A DNA stretch of 64,000 nt, from assembly GCF_001752395.1 (NCBI RefSeq), contig NZ_MKEK01000001.1, positions 1,229,044-1,293,043 on the forward strand. The letters run 5' to 3'. Both the position numbers and the translations under genes were made by a program. The notes below the pieces were generated by a model. That model had not been told where the DNA came from, made no database searches, and saw only the letters and a list, made by a program, of their open reading frames with translations. Of the stretch, positions 7,922 through 19,790 are shown one piece after another (the first letter of the stretch is position 1; every line of letters begins with the position of its first letter). This stretch comes from Rheinheimera salexigens. GTDB lineage: Bacteria; Pseudomonadota; Gammaproteobacteria; Enterobacterales; Alteromonadaceae.

Positions 7922-10681
7922 TCACCCTTCAACATCTGGCCATTCTGGCCATTGTTGCTGTTCTTGTAACAAGGTCTGCAGTAAATCGTCTAATTCAAAA
8001 AATTCAGGCTCTAAAGTTTGTAGCGGGACTTGCTGCTTTAAGCTGGTTTCAATAATCTCGGCTAACTGTTTTAACCTTGGCACGCCGGTATAACAACAGC
8101 CGCCATGCAATTTATGAATATGCTGTAATAAAGCAGCACGGTCGTGTTGTTTAATGGCTTGCTGTATAGCGAGTTGGGTCGGCTCTATGCTGCTAATTAA
8201 CATCGCTAGCATATCCTGCATTAGGTTAACTTTACCGTTAGCTTGCTGTAAAGCTAGTGCCCAGTCGACTATTTTGCTTTCTGGCCAAGCTGGGGTAGGG
8301 TTAATGGCAGCGGTTGCTGTAATCTGCTTATGCTGGCAGAACTCTTGTAAAATACACTGCAGCATCTTTTCATCTAGCGGCTTACTTAAAAACTCATCAA
8401 AGCCGAGCATCATTAAACGCTCACGCTCGCCATCGGCAGTATGTGCGGTTACGGCAATTATAGGCGTATGTTCATTTAGTGAGCTTTGTCTAATACGCTG
8501 ACAGGCATTAATACCATCCATAATCGGCATATTAATATCTAAAAAGATAATGTCATACACATGCTGGGTGGCTTTGTGCCAAGCTTCGGCGCCATCAAAA
8601 GCCGATTCTATGTGCTCAACTTGTTCAGCCAATAAGGTATTTATTAATTTTAAATTAGCTTCATTATCATCCACAGTCAGCACTTTTAACTGCGCTTTTT
8701 TGGGCAATAGTATTTCATCGCTACTGGCTTGATGCTGTAAATAAGGATGGGCTAATGCCATGGCCAATTTAGTTAAATGAGCTGGTTTGGATAAACAAGC
8801 GTCTGCACCAGAATTAAGCAATGTTTCGCGAATACTGGGGGATAAAGTATTAACCAATAAGTACAGATAATCGGTTTGCGGTTTAATTTTTTGCATCACG
8901 CTAATAATGTGATTAACTTGATTAATCGCTACTGTTTTACCAATGATAGCAATATCATAATGTTGTTGTTGGGCTAGCGTGTGCTGTAACTGGCTTAAGG
9001 TACTGCAAATGGTCACGTTTAAATACCAACTTTGTAACAGCTGGAGCATGGCTTCACGTGAATGTTGTTGTGGCTCAAAGTACAGCACGGTTTTCTGCTC
9101 TAATACTGCGATAGGTAAGTTTTCTGCCACGGTTAATTGATGGCGTTTACATTTAAGCGTAAACCAAAAAGTAGAGCCTTCAGCTTGAGTACTTTCAAAA
9201 CCAATTTTCCCGCCCATCGCTTCCACTAAACGTTGCGAAATCATTAAACCTAAGCCTGAACCTGATTGATGGCTACTGGGATCAGAAGAGCCAAAACCAT
9301 GGAATAATTGTTGTTGTTGTTCACTGCTAATACCACGGCCGGTATCTTGAACTGAGCAATGTAAAATTATTTGGTCATCATTTAAAGAATTACAGCTGAC
9401 TCGAATCACGATACTGCCATGGTCAGTAAATTTAATGGCATTACCGGCAATATTCATCAGCACTTGGCTAAAGCGCTTCGGATCAGCAATGATGTCATCC
9501 GGACACTCAGGATCGATCATTAGCACTAATTCTAAATATTTATCAAACGCATTAGCAGCTAACAATTCAGTTGCGTCGTTTAACATATCGCGCAGTGAAA
9601 ATGGTTCAGGATTAATAGACAGTCGACCTTCTTCTAACTTAGAAAAATCTAGGACATCATTTACTAAGTGTAAAAGGCTATTAGCAGACTTTTGAATAGT
9701 GGTTAAATAGTCATGTTGGTTACTGGTTAATTTGGTTTTAAGCACTTGTCGGGTAAAGCCAATAACCCCATTTAATGGCGTACGTAATTCATGGCTCATT
9801 TTGGCTAAGAATTCTGATTTTTGTCGGTTTTCTTCCAGGGCTTTGCGCCGCGCAAAATCGAGTTGCACGTTATGTACTTCTAACTGCTCTAATGTTTGTT
9901 GTAAGTCACTATTAGCTTGATCTATCTGCTGTTGCATTTCATGTTCTTGGCTAACAATTTGGGCACTTAATTTGTTTAACCCTTGCTGCATCTCAATCAG
10001 CTCTTTGGCAGTAGCTTTGGGCTTACGCGTGACTAACGGGATGTTATTAGTATGATCATGATTAATTAATTGTTTAAGTTGGATGTTCATAAGCCGAACC
10101 GGCCGATATAACCGCTGCAAAATATAAAATGCTGGGGCACAGCTTAATAATAAACAACTGATTAAAATTAGTATCATTTCTAACGCACTACTTTGCTGAC
10201 GCAAATGTAATGTATCTTTATGCAAATCTAATACTAAGTAACCTAAGTGCAACTGTTGACCGTTTTGCGCTAGGGTCAGTGGGTGGTAGAATATTAAGTT
10301 AGTTGCAGTTTCACTATAAAAGCCATGTTCAGTTAGATCGGTTTGCTGCTTACTGGCTAAAGCAGTGGCAGTGAATTGGGGATTACTATTATACACTAGC
10401 TGATTTTGCTGATTAAATATGGCTATGCTGGTTAATAAAGGTGAATTGTAGCGGTGGCTAGTATCAATAAGCTGTTGTAAGGGTAACTGTTGTTCAGATG
10501 CCAATAAGCTAGCGCTGGTAATAGCCAGCGGAACGGCAATATGTCGTGCTTGCTCAGATAAAGAAAACTGTAACTCATGGTGACGAACATAGCTAAAATA
10601 GCCGCCAGAGAATACACTAATTAGCAGCGCGGGTAATAAGCTACACAGTAGCAACCAAATACGTAATCTTATTTTTGTCAT
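7922..10681 (-). CDS. barA: Hybrid sensor histidine kinase BarA
   Basis: Tripartite kinase of the BarA/UvrY (GacS/GacA) system controlling csr small RNAs and carbon flux. 919 aa from ATG 10681 (E. coli 918); a longer frame begins 17 codons upstream but MTKIRLRIW matches the usual N-terminus. Order: TM helix (about 8-26), periplasmic sensor, TM (about 168-186), HAMP, coiled coil, HisKA with SHELRTPLNG (His297), HATPase, a first receiver lacking the phospho-acceptor aspartate, a second receiver with FLDINMP, and an HPt domain with HKLHGGCCYTG. Divergent from rlmD with 83 bases between starts; convergent with acpS. The cognate regulator uvrY is not in the window. Confidence 0.95.
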   Translation of the reverse strand: MTKIRLRIWLLLCSLLPALLISVFSGGYFSYVRHHELQFSLSEQARHIAVPLAITSASLLASEQQLPLQQLIDTSHRYNSPLLTSIAIFNQQNQLVYNSNPQFTATALASKQQTDLTEHGFYSETATNLIFYHPLTLAQNGQQLHLGYLVLDLHKDTLHLRQQSSALEMILILISCLLLSCAPAFYILQRLYRPVRLMNIQLKQLINHDHTNNIPLVTRKPKATAKELIEMQQGLNKLSAQIVSQEHEMQQQIDQANSDLQQTLEQLEVHNVQLDFARRKALEENRQKSEFLAKMSHELRTPLNGVIGFTRQVLKTKLTSNQHDYLTTIQKSANSLLHLVNDVLDFSKLEEGRLSINPEPFSLRDMLNDATELLAANAFDKYLELVLMIDPECPDDIIADPKRFSQVLMNIAGNAIKFTDHGSIVIRVSCNSLNDDQIILHCSVQDTGRGISSEQQQQLFHGFGSSDPSSHQSGSGLGLMISQRLVEAMGGKIGFESTQAEGSTFWFTLKCKRHQLTVAENLPIAVLEQKTVLYFEPQQHSREAMLQLLQSWYLNVTICSTLSQLQHTLAQQQHYDIAIIGKTVAINQVNHIISVMQKIKPQTDYLYLLVNTLSPSIRETLLNSGADACLSKPAHLTKLAMALAHPYLQHQASSDEILLPKKAQLKVLTVDDNEANLKLINTLLAEQVEHIESAFDGAEAWHKATQHVYDIIFLDINMPIMDGINACQRIRQSSLNEHTPIIAVTAHTADGERERLMMLGFDEFLSKPLDEKMLQCILQEFCQHKQITATAAINPTPAWPESKIVDWALALQQANGKVNLMQDMLAMLISSIEPTQLAIQQAIKQHDRAALLQHIHKLHGGCCYTGVPRLKQLAEIIETSLKQQVPLQTLEPEFFELDDLLQTLLQEQQQWPEWPDVEG

Positions 10682-10764
10682 TAAACTCAAGTTTATATTG
10701 TTAAAGCACCCAGGCAGATAATGACACAACACGCCGCACTTGCCTATAACCTGATAGAGAACCT

Positions 10765-12096
10765 ATGGTCAGCATTTACAAAGCAAAAACAAAACCTAGC
10801 CGTATTGGCAATATCATTAATCTAAGCATTGATAGTACTGACTATGAAGTGCAAGGTATTGCTAAAATAGATAATAAAATAGCCTTTGTTACTGGCGCGC
10901 TAGCGGGAGAGAAAGTACAGGCCAAAGTGTTGGAAGACAAAGCTGGCTTTATTAAGGCAAGCGTTACCTCGGTTAAACAAGCTGTGCCAGAGCGAGTAAA
11001 CGCTCCCTGTCGTTATGCCAAACAATGTGGTGGTTGCCAGTTACAATATATCGCCGTTAGTGACCAACAACGCTTAAAACAACTAGGAATTGATGACTTA
11101 TTAAGCCATCAGCTAGGCTTAACTGACCTACCTTGGCAACCGATGCTAGCTGCAGACAACATAGCCTACCGTCGCCGTGCCAGAATAGGCGTATGGTATG
11201 ATAAAAAACAACGCAAATTTAGTATTGGTTTTCGCCAAGCCAATGCCAAACAAATTGTTAATATTCAACACTGCTTAGTGCTATCGCCAGTTTTAGCGCC
11301 AGTATTTACCGTGCTAGCTACGCAATTACCGTTACTGTCGACCAACAGTGCCGTTACCCATGTTGAAGTGATTGACGCCGCAGGCCAAGCTTATATTATT
11401 GTCCGTCATACTCAGCCATTAACTTTGCAAGATAAGCAGCGCTTAATTGATGCTTGGCCAACAGCTATTTGGTTGGGTGAGTTTGAGTCGGGCCAGTTTA
11501 GTCCTTGGCAACCAGAGCATGCACAATATCAAGCGGAATATTCACTGCCAGAGCAAGGGCTACGATTACAGTTTGGCCTTGATAATTTTATTCAGGTTAA
11601 CGCTGCGGTCAATCAAGAAATGGTCAGCCAAGCGCTGCAATGGTTAGCGCCAACAGCAACCGACACTATTTTAGATTTATATGCAGGCATAGGTAATTTT
11701 AGCCTGGCTTTAGCCCAGCAGGTAAAAGCTGTACATGCTGTTGAAGGTATCGACAAGATGGTGCAACAATTATTACATAATGCTAAAGTGAATCAATTAA
11801 GCAATGTCACTGCTAGCCAAGCAGACTTGCATTTACCTTGGCCAAAAGCCAGTTGGAATACTGCTCAGTATAATAAAGTGCTACTTGACCCCGCTAGAGC
11901 AGGTGCCCATGGTGCGATTGAGCAAGTGGTGAAGTTAAAACCTAAAACCATTTTATATGTATCCTGTAATGCAGCAACATTAGCACGCGACAGTAAAGTT
12001 TTATTGGATAGTGGTTACCGTTTAGAAAAGCTCAGTGGCATTGATATGTTTCCACATACTCGTCATTTAGAGTTAATGGCCTTATTTAGCAAATAG
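10765..12096 (+). CDS. rlmD: 23S rRNA (uracil-1939-C5)-methyltransferase RlmD
   Basis: SAM-dependent methyltransferase (formerly RumA) modifying U1939 of 23S rRNA. 443 aa (E. coli 433). An N-terminal TRAM domain (about residues 10-70) is followed by the [4Fe-4S] ligand cluster CRYAKQCGGC (about 81-90) plus a later Cys in QHCLVL, then the Rossmann methyltransferase with LDLYAGIGNFSL and the catalytic cysteine in SCNAATLARD. Divergent to barA and followed by relA, the arrangement in E. coli. A pair of short overlapping frames here are shadows. Confidence 0.95.
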   Translation: MVSIYKAKTKPSRIGNIINLSIDSTDYEVQGIAKIDNKIAFVTGALAGEKVQAKVLEDKAGFIKASVTSVKQAVPERVNAPCRYAKQCGGCQLQYIAVSDQQRLKQLGIDDLLSHQLGLTDLPWQPMLAADNIAYRRRARIGVWYDKKQRKFSIGFRQANAKQIVNIQHCLVLSPVLAPVFTVLATQLPLLSTNSAVTHVEVIDAAGQAYIIVRHTQPLTLQDKQRLIDAWPTAIWLGEFESGQFSPWQPEHAQYQAEYSLPEQGLRLQFGLDNFIQVNAAVNQEMVSQALQWLAPTATDTILDLYAGIGNFSLALAQQVKAVHAVEGIDKMVQQLLHNAKVNQLSNVTASQADLHLPWPKASWNTAQYNKVLLDPARAGAHGAIEQVVKLKPKTILYVSCNAATLARDSKVLLDSGYRLEKLSGIDMFPHTRHLELMALFSK

Positions 12097-12183
12097 CTTA
12101 ATCACAATCAAGGTCGATAGCGTAGTAAAAGCTAAAGTAGCCAAGTAAAAAGTTTAGCCAATAGCGACAAGAGGGATTGATGT

Positions 12184-14382
12184 ATGGTTAAAGTTCGCCA
12201 ATCACATAGCACCGCTTACAACAGTGATGACACTCTAGCCTGGCTAGGTTCACTTGAGTTAACTGAGAAAAAAATCAGTGACTTAATGGCAGCAGAAACT
12301 TGGCTAAAACAGCGTAATTTAGATGCATCAGAGCCTGAAGTGAAAACGGGTTGGGAGATGGTCGAAATTCTTGCTGAGTTAAGAATGGATATCGACTCTT
12401 TATTAGCGGCATTACTATTCCCCATTATTGAAGCTAAATTAATAGATGAAGATAGCTTAGCCGAGCAGTTCTCGAATCATGTCATTCGTTTGCTAAGTTC
12501 AGTTAAGCAAATGGAAGCGATTAGAAGCATTCCTACCGACCCTAACCATAGCGTTAGCCCACAACAAGCCGATAATTTACGCCGCATGCTTTTAGCGATG
12601 GTTGAAGATGTGCGGGCAGTCGTAATTAAATTGGCCGGGCAAATTTGTTATTTGCGCTACGTCAAAGATGCCGATGAAGAAACCCGGGTGTTAGCCGCAA
12701 AAGAAACCAATGCGATATTTGGTCCCTTAGCCAATAGGCTAGGTATCGGCCAATTAAAGTGGGAGCTAGAAGACTTAGCGTTTCGTTATTTACATCCGGT
12801 GTTATATAAGCAGATAGCCGGCTTATTAGAAGAGCGCCGCTTAGACCGAGAACAGTATCTGCAAGATTTCGTATGTTCGGTGCAGCAAAAAATGGCTCAT
12901 GAACAGCTCACCGTTGATGTCCAAGGCCGGCCGAAACATATTTATAGTATTTGGAAAAAAATGCAAAAAAAACAGCTGCCGTTTGAGCAGCTGTATGATA
13001 TTCGCGCTGTGCGTATTGTCACCGATAAAGTGCAAGATTGTTATGCCGCATTAGGCATAGTGCATACTAGCTGGCGCCATTTACCTAAAGAGTTTGATGA
13101 TTATATTGCTACGCCAAAGCAAAATGGCTATCAATCTATTCATACCGTGGTATTTGGTCCGCAAGGTCGGGTGATTGAAGTGCAAATTCGTACCCGACAA
13201 ATGCATGAAGACTCAGAGTTAGGGGTTGCCGCACACTGGCGGTATAAAGAAGGTGCCTCTAATAGTAAATCTGCGGCAAATGATGAAAAAGTAGAATGGC
13301 TGCGTAAGCTATTACAATGGCAAGAAGAAGTGGTTGATTCTGCCGATTTAGCCGAAGAATTACGAAATCAGGTTATTGAAGACCGCGTATATGTGTTTAC
13401 GCCCAAAGGCGATATTGTCGACTTACCTTTAGGCTCGACCCCCTTAGACTTTGCCTATTATGTTCATTCCAATGTCGGACACAGATGTATAGGGGCTAAA
13501 ATCTCTGGTCGTATCGTACCTTTCACCTATCAGTTAAAAACCGGTGATCAAGTTGATATATTAACCGGCCGAGAGCCTAACCCAAGTCGCGACTGGCTAA
13601 ACCCACATCTTGGCTATATAAAATCCAGTCGTGCTCGGTCTAAAGTGCAGTATTGGTTTCGCCAACAAGATAAAGATAAAAACTTAGCCGCCGGTAAAGA
13701 ATTGCTCGACACTGAGTTAATGCGGCTGAACTTGCAATTAGAACAAACTCAAAAGTTATTAAAACGCTTTAATGTTAATTCAATGGATGAATTATTTGTT
13801 GGCATTGGTGGCAGCGATATTAAGTTAACCCAAGTGGTGCACTTTATTCAAAGCCAGCATGATAAGGCGCAAGCACCGGAAATAGATCCGCGCTTAATTA
13901 CCAAGCCATTACCGGCGGCGCTAAAAGCTAAAAGCGATGTTATCGTACAAGGTGTGGGTAATTTATTAACTCATACCGCAGGTTGTTGTCAGCCGTTACC
14001 GGGTGACGCCATTGTGGGTTATATTACCCAAGGTCGTGGCATAGCTATCCATCGTGATGATTGTGAGCAATTTAAAACCTTATTAGACAGCCACCCAGAG
14101 CGGGCAGTTGAGGCTAATTGGGGCGGTAAATATGCTTCGGGTTATGAGGTTGATATCCGGATCATTGCCCATGATCGCAGTAACTTATTGCGTGATATCA
14201 CCAATATTTTAGCTAATGAAAAAGCCAACGTTACAAAACTGTCAAGCAGCTCAGATACTAAAGCGCAAACGGCAGTGTTGGATATGACCTTAGAGTTGTA
14301 TAATTTAGACTCGCTAAATAAATTACTGAGTAAAATTAATCAGTTAGAAGATATAATTGAAGCTAAACGTTTCACTCATTAA
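12184..14382 (+). CDS. relA: GTP pyrophosphokinase RelA, (p)ppGpp synthetase I
   Basis: Ribosome-associated synthetase that makes (p)ppGpp when uncharged tRNA occupies the A site. 732 aa (E. coli 744). The N-terminal domain has lost the HD-box hydrolase residues (FPIIEA where SpoT has HDxxED), as expected of a synthetase-only protein. The synthetase domain has GRPKHIYSIWKKMQKK and the RelA-type EFDD motif before the NGYQSIH loop. TGS (about residues 390-460), a zinc-finger-like region with GCCQPLPGD, and a C-terminal ACT/RRM follow. GAGGGA ribosome-binding site upstream. Between rlmD and mazG as in E. coli; no mazEF pair intervenes. Confidence 0.97.
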   Translation: MVKVRQSHSTAYNSDDTLAWLGSLELTEKKISDLMAAETWLKQRNLDASEPEVKTGWEMVEILAELRMDIDSLLAALLFPIIEAKLIDEDSLAEQFSNHVIRLLSSVKQMEAIRSIPTDPNHSVSPQQADNLRRMLLAMVEDVRAVVIKLAGQICYLRYVKDADEETRVLAAKETNAIFGPLANRLGIGQLKWELEDLAFRYLHPVLYKQIAGLLEERRLDREQYLQDFVCSVQQKMAHEQLTVDVQGRPKHIYSIWKKMQKKQLPFEQLYDIRAVRIVTDKVQDCYAALGIVHTSWRHLPKEFDDYIATPKQNGYQSIHTVVFGPQGRVIEVQIRTRQMHEDSELGVAAHWRYKEGASNSKSAANDEKVEWLRKLLQWQEEVVDSADLAEELRNQVIEDRVYVFTPKGDIVDLPLGSTPLDFAYYVHSNVGHRCIGAKISGRIVPFTYQLKTGDQVDILTGREPNPSRDWLNPHLGYIKSSRARSKVQYWFRQQDKDKNLAAGKELLDTELMRLNLQLEQTQKLLKRFNVNSMDELFVGIGGSDIKLTQVVHFIQSQHDKAQAPEIDPRLITKPLPAALKAKSDVIVQGVGNLLTHTAGCCQPLPGDAIVGYITQGRGIAIHRDDCEQFKTLLDSHPERAVEANWGGKYASGYEVDIRIIAHDRSNLLRDITNILANEKANVTKLSSSSDTKAQTAVLDMTLELYNLDSLNKLLSKINQLEDIIEAKRFTH

Positions 14383-14400
14383 GCTTAACTCAAATAAAAT

Positions 14401-15192
14401 ATGGAAAGCACAGTGACAGATAATATCCCACGCTTACTGAATATAATGGCGAAATTACGCGATACCAATAACGGTTGTCCATGGGATCTTAAGCAAAATT
14501 ACGCCAGCATAGTGCCCTACACCATAGAAGAAGCTTACGAAGTGGCTGATGCTATTGCCCGCGAAGATTTTGTTGAGCTTAAAGATGAACTGGGTGATTT
14601 ACTATTCCAAGTGGTGTTTTATGCCCAGATCGCCAAAGAAGAAGGCCGCTTTCAATTTGATGATTGCGTTGCTGCTATCTGCGATAAGTTAGAGCGCCGC
14701 CATCCGCATGTATTTGGTGAACAGGCGTTAGATGATGCTGATGCAGTACTAAAAAATTGGGAGTCATTAAAAAGCGCTGAGCGTAAAGATAATGGCCAAC
14801 CTAGTGTGTTGGACAATATCCCTCAGGCCATGCCCGCATTAAGTCGGGCCAATAAACTGCAAAAACGCTGTGCTAATGTTGGTTTTGATTGGCCTACTGT
14901 AGAAGGCTGCTGGCTTAAAGTAAAAGAAGAAGTATTGGAAGTTGAGGAAACCGCGGACGGTAGCCCTGAACTGGCAGAAGAGCTAGGCGACTTAATGTTT
15001 GCCTTAGTCAATGTGGTTCGCAAGCATAAATTAGATCCAGAAGCGGTGTTGCGGGCGGCGAATAATAAATTTGAAAGCCGTTTTCGAGCTGTAGAGCAAC
15101 ATATAAGCGCAGAAAATCGCAGCCTAGAGCAGGCGACATTGGATGAAATGGAAGCAATTTGGCAAAAAGTTAAACGCCAAACAAAGAATTAA
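14401..15192 (+). CDS. mazG: Nucleoside triphosphate pyrophosphohydrolase MazG
   Basis: Hydrolyses all canonical and aberrant (d)NTPs to NMP and PPi; in E. coli it lowers ppGpp and removes damaged nucleotides. 263 aa, the same length as E. coli. Two tandem MazG domains: the first with EEAYEVADAI and ELKDELGDLLFQVVF (metal-binding ExxE/ExxD), the second with KEEVLEVEE and ELAEELGDLMFALVN. Follows relA by 18 bases, so the two probably share a transcript. A GTG at 14413 is an alternative start. Confidence 0.96.
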   Translation: MESTVTDNIPRLLNIMAKLRDTNNGCPWDLKQNYASIVPYTIEEAYEVADAIAREDFVELKDELGDLLFQVVFYAQIAKEEGRFQFDDCVAAICDKLERRHPHVFGEQALDDADAVLKNWESLKSAERKDNGQPSVLDNIPQAMPALSRANKLQKRCANVGFDWPTVEGCWLKVKEEVLEVEETADGSPELAEELGDLMFALVNVVRKHKLDPEAVLRAANNKFESRFRAVEQHISAENRSLEQATLDEMEAIWQKVKRQTKN

Positions 15193-15214
15193 TCCAGAAA
15201 GCCTCAGCTTTACG

Positions 15215-15243
15215 TTGAGTGCTTAGCTTGGCTTTGCTATAAT
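15215..15243 (+). promoter_or_regulatory. Sigma-70 promoter for pyrG
   Basis: TTGAGT (15215-15220), a 17-base spacer and a perfect TATAAT (15238-15243) with an extended -10 TG at 15235-15236. This is the best match in the mazG-pyrG gap. Transcription should start near 15250 in a pyrimidine-rich stretch (CTCCC), leaving a leader of about 115 bases before the AGGGG ribosome-binding site of pyrG. No terminator-like hairpin is obvious in the leader. Confidence 0.75.
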
Positions 15244-15322
15244 TTTCTCCCGTCCTGATACCAATTCTTGAACTATCTTTTTCTTCCCTGTGTTTACGCA
15301 CTGGGAGCTTAGTATTTTTTAG

Positions 15323-17002
<1,680 letters not shown>

Positions 17003-17009
17003 TATTTAT

Positions 17010-18351
<1,342 letters not shown>

Positions 18352-18370
18352 TACTAATACTACTACTTAA

Positions 18371-18455
18371 AGCCCTGCATTAGCTTACCGCTAATTCTGG
18401 GCTGCAATAGTTAGTTTAGGCTAAAAGCGTTCCTCAATAATTTATGTTAGTCAGC
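18371..18455 (+). repeat. Degenerate right-half copy of the palindromic repeat
   Basis: Directly after eno. It contains nested short stems AGCCC (18371-18375) / GGGCT (18399-18403) and ATTAGC (18379-18384) / GCTAAT (18390-18395). It then continues as CTGCAATAGTTAGTTTAGG, CTAAAAGCGTTCCTCAATAA and TTTATGTTAG, recognisably the right half of the long repeat that follows at 18477. The left arm is missing. It could still fold at the 3' end of the eno mRNA. Confidence 0.6.
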
Positions 18456-18476
18456 CCACACTTAAAACTTAACACT

Positions 18477-18618
18477 CAAGTGTATATACGGTTCGGTTTA
18501 CCCACACTAACACGCCGTAAACCCATCCCTGGGGGCTCATTTACGCCCGTCCAGGGCTGCAATGGTTAGTTTAGGGTAAAACCGAACCTCAATAATTTAT
18601 CTTAAGTTAGTCCACAGT
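18477..18618 (+). repeat. Palindromic dispersed repeat, copy B (long form)
   Basis: Long member of the family. The outer stem GGTTCGGTTTACCC (18490-18503) pairs with 18574-18588 (one bulged A). A second stem is ACTAAC (18506-18511) / GTTAGT (18565-18570). An inner stem is CCCTGG (18527-18532) / CCAGGG (18551-18556), capped by GGGC / GCCC. Flanks are TGTATATAC on the left and CCTCAATAATTTATCTTAAG...AGTCCA on the right. No reading frame. Lies between convergent eno and ppiC; together with the half copy it fills this 308-base gap. Confidence 0.85.
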
Positions 18619-18659
18619 CCAAACTAAACACTCAGCACTCAAAACTCAGCACTAAACAT

Positions 18660-18935
18660 TTAACTGCGATAAAGGGTTTTAATTAAATGAAAACCAAATT
18701 GGGTTTTTACCGGGCCATGTACTTCTAAAACTGGCTTTTTAAATACCACATCGTCAAACGCTTTTACCATTTGGCCTTTACTAAACTCGCCCAAATCACC
18801 GCCTTTTTTACCTGATGGACAAGTGGAGTGTTGCTTAGCAAGCTTGCCAAAATCTGCACCTTTAGCTAATTGCTGTTTTAACTTTTCTGCTTCCGCTTGG
18901 GTTTTCACTAAAATATGTAAAGCACAGGCTTTCAT
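18660..18935 (-). CDS. ppiC: Peptidyl-prolyl cis-trans isomerase C (parvulin)
   Basis: Small cytoplasmic parvulin-type prolyl isomerase, a single catalytic domain without signal peptide. About 91 aa (E. coli PpiC 93). Conserved stretches [32 protein letters not shown] and [13 protein letters not shown] carry the usual histidine and cysteine of the active site. An AGGA ribosome-binding site precedes both GTG 18938 and ATG 18935; I prefer the ATG. Stands alone, convergent with eno across the repeat. Confidence 0.95.
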   Translation of the reverse strand: MKACALHILVKTQAEAEKLKQQLAKGADFGKLAKQHSTCPSGKKGGDLGEFSKGQMVKAFDDVVFKKPVLEVHGPVKTQFGFHLIKTLYRS

Positions 18936-19062
18936 CACTATTTAATCCTAAAAAATAATAATGGATATAATAGCAATTATTCAGCTAAACCCCTAGGTAT
19001 CTACATTGCATACTAGTTTGGCGCGTATATAGCTATGACATAAACATTTACAATTTGTAAGT

Positions 19063-19089
19063 TTGATGAAACATTTACTTTGCTATACT
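19063..19089 (+). promoter_or_regulatory. Candidate promoter for the Sel1-like gene
   Basis: Extended -10 TGC-TATACT (19081-19089) with a possible TTGATG -35 (19063-19068) at a short 15-base spacing. Start would be near 19096, about 28 bases before the gene. The extended -10 carries most of the weight. Confidence 0.4.
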
Positions 19090-19123
19090 GAATAGGAATT
19101 CAGCGGATGATGGTAAAAGAAAA

Positions 19124-19684
19124 ATGAAAAAACTTGCAATGGTTGCCTTAGCGACATCTCTATTAACGGGTGTCTTTAGTCCTAATTTGTATGCTAATGA
19201 CGCCGTGGGAGCCGAAGAAAAGCGCATTCGTAGCTTTCTTTATACAACTGACTTTGACAACGCTATAGGCCAAGTACAACGGAGAGAGTTTGCAGAAGCA
19301 TATCCAAACTTATTGCAATTTGCGCGCTATGGTGAAAAGTATGCGCAATATTCGTTAGGGTTGTTATTGGTCTCTGGTGAGGGAGTGCCCCTAGATATCG
19401 AACAAGGTTTAGTCTGGATGCGTTTAGCCTTAGAGCAAAAAACCAGTGACTGGGAAAAGCGCTATGAAGCGGTGACTAAAAACCTAACTAAAGAGCAAAT
19501 GGCTGCATTAGAGCCGATGTATCAAGAATATAAACGTAAATACGGCGCTGATGCCCAAAATATGCGTTGTGCTTCTGAAACCCGCCGTGGTTCTAATATG
19601 CGCATTCATGTGTGTCGTAAAACGTTATTAAACCAAGAGTTTTACTCAGTGGTTGAATACGCAGAAGATAAACCAACTAACTAA
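19124..19684 (+). CDS. Secreted Sel1-repeat-like protein, function unknown
   Basis: 186 aa with a clear Sec signal peptide (KK then a hydrophobic core, cleavage likely after YANA/ANDA near residue 25). Residues about 58-100 form a Sel1/TPR-like pair (AEAYPNLLQFARYGEKYAQ followed by YSLGLLLVSGEGVPLDIEQG and LVWMRLAL). A charged helical stretch and a C-terminal part with two cysteines (MRCASE, HVCRK), possibly a disulfide, follow. Sel1 repeats mediate protein contacts; the partner is unknown. Stands alone between divergent ppiC and convergent aguA. Confidence 0.8.
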   Translation: MKKLAMVALATSLLTGVFSPNLYANDAVGAEEKRIRSFLYTTDFDNAIGQVQRREFAEAYPNLLQFARYGEKYAQYSLGLLLVSGEGVPLDIEQGLVWMRLALEQKTSDWEKRYEAVTKNLTKEQMAALEPMYQEYKRKYGADAQNMRCASETRRGSNMRIHVCRKTLLNQEFYSVVEYAEDKPTN

Positions 19685-19739
19685 GCTATTAGTTTAGCTA
19701 ATAGTTTAGCTGTTAGATTAAACTAGCGCTTTAAACAAT

Positions 19740-19772
19740 AAAAAACGTTTGCCAAGGCAAACCGTTTTTTAT
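19740..19772. terminator. Two-way terminator between the Sel1-like gene and aguA
   Basis: AAAAAACG-TTTGCC / GGCAAA-C-CGTTTTTT: a stem with a two-base loop (AA) and one bulged C, flanked by A and T runs on both sides, so it can stop transcription from either direction between these convergent genes. Confidence 0.8.
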
Positions 19773-19790
19773 TTAGTGATTACGTGAAGC

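Noticed and set aside
7833..8093. 86-codon rightward frame across the acpS-barA repeat and the barA 3' end
   Set aside because: Covers the palindromic repeat and the opposite strand of the BarA HPt domain; low-complexity Ser/Cys-rich shadow.
18371..18403. Intrinsic terminator of eno
   Set aside because: The stem is weak and has no T-run; it is better explained as a remnant of the palindromic repeat.
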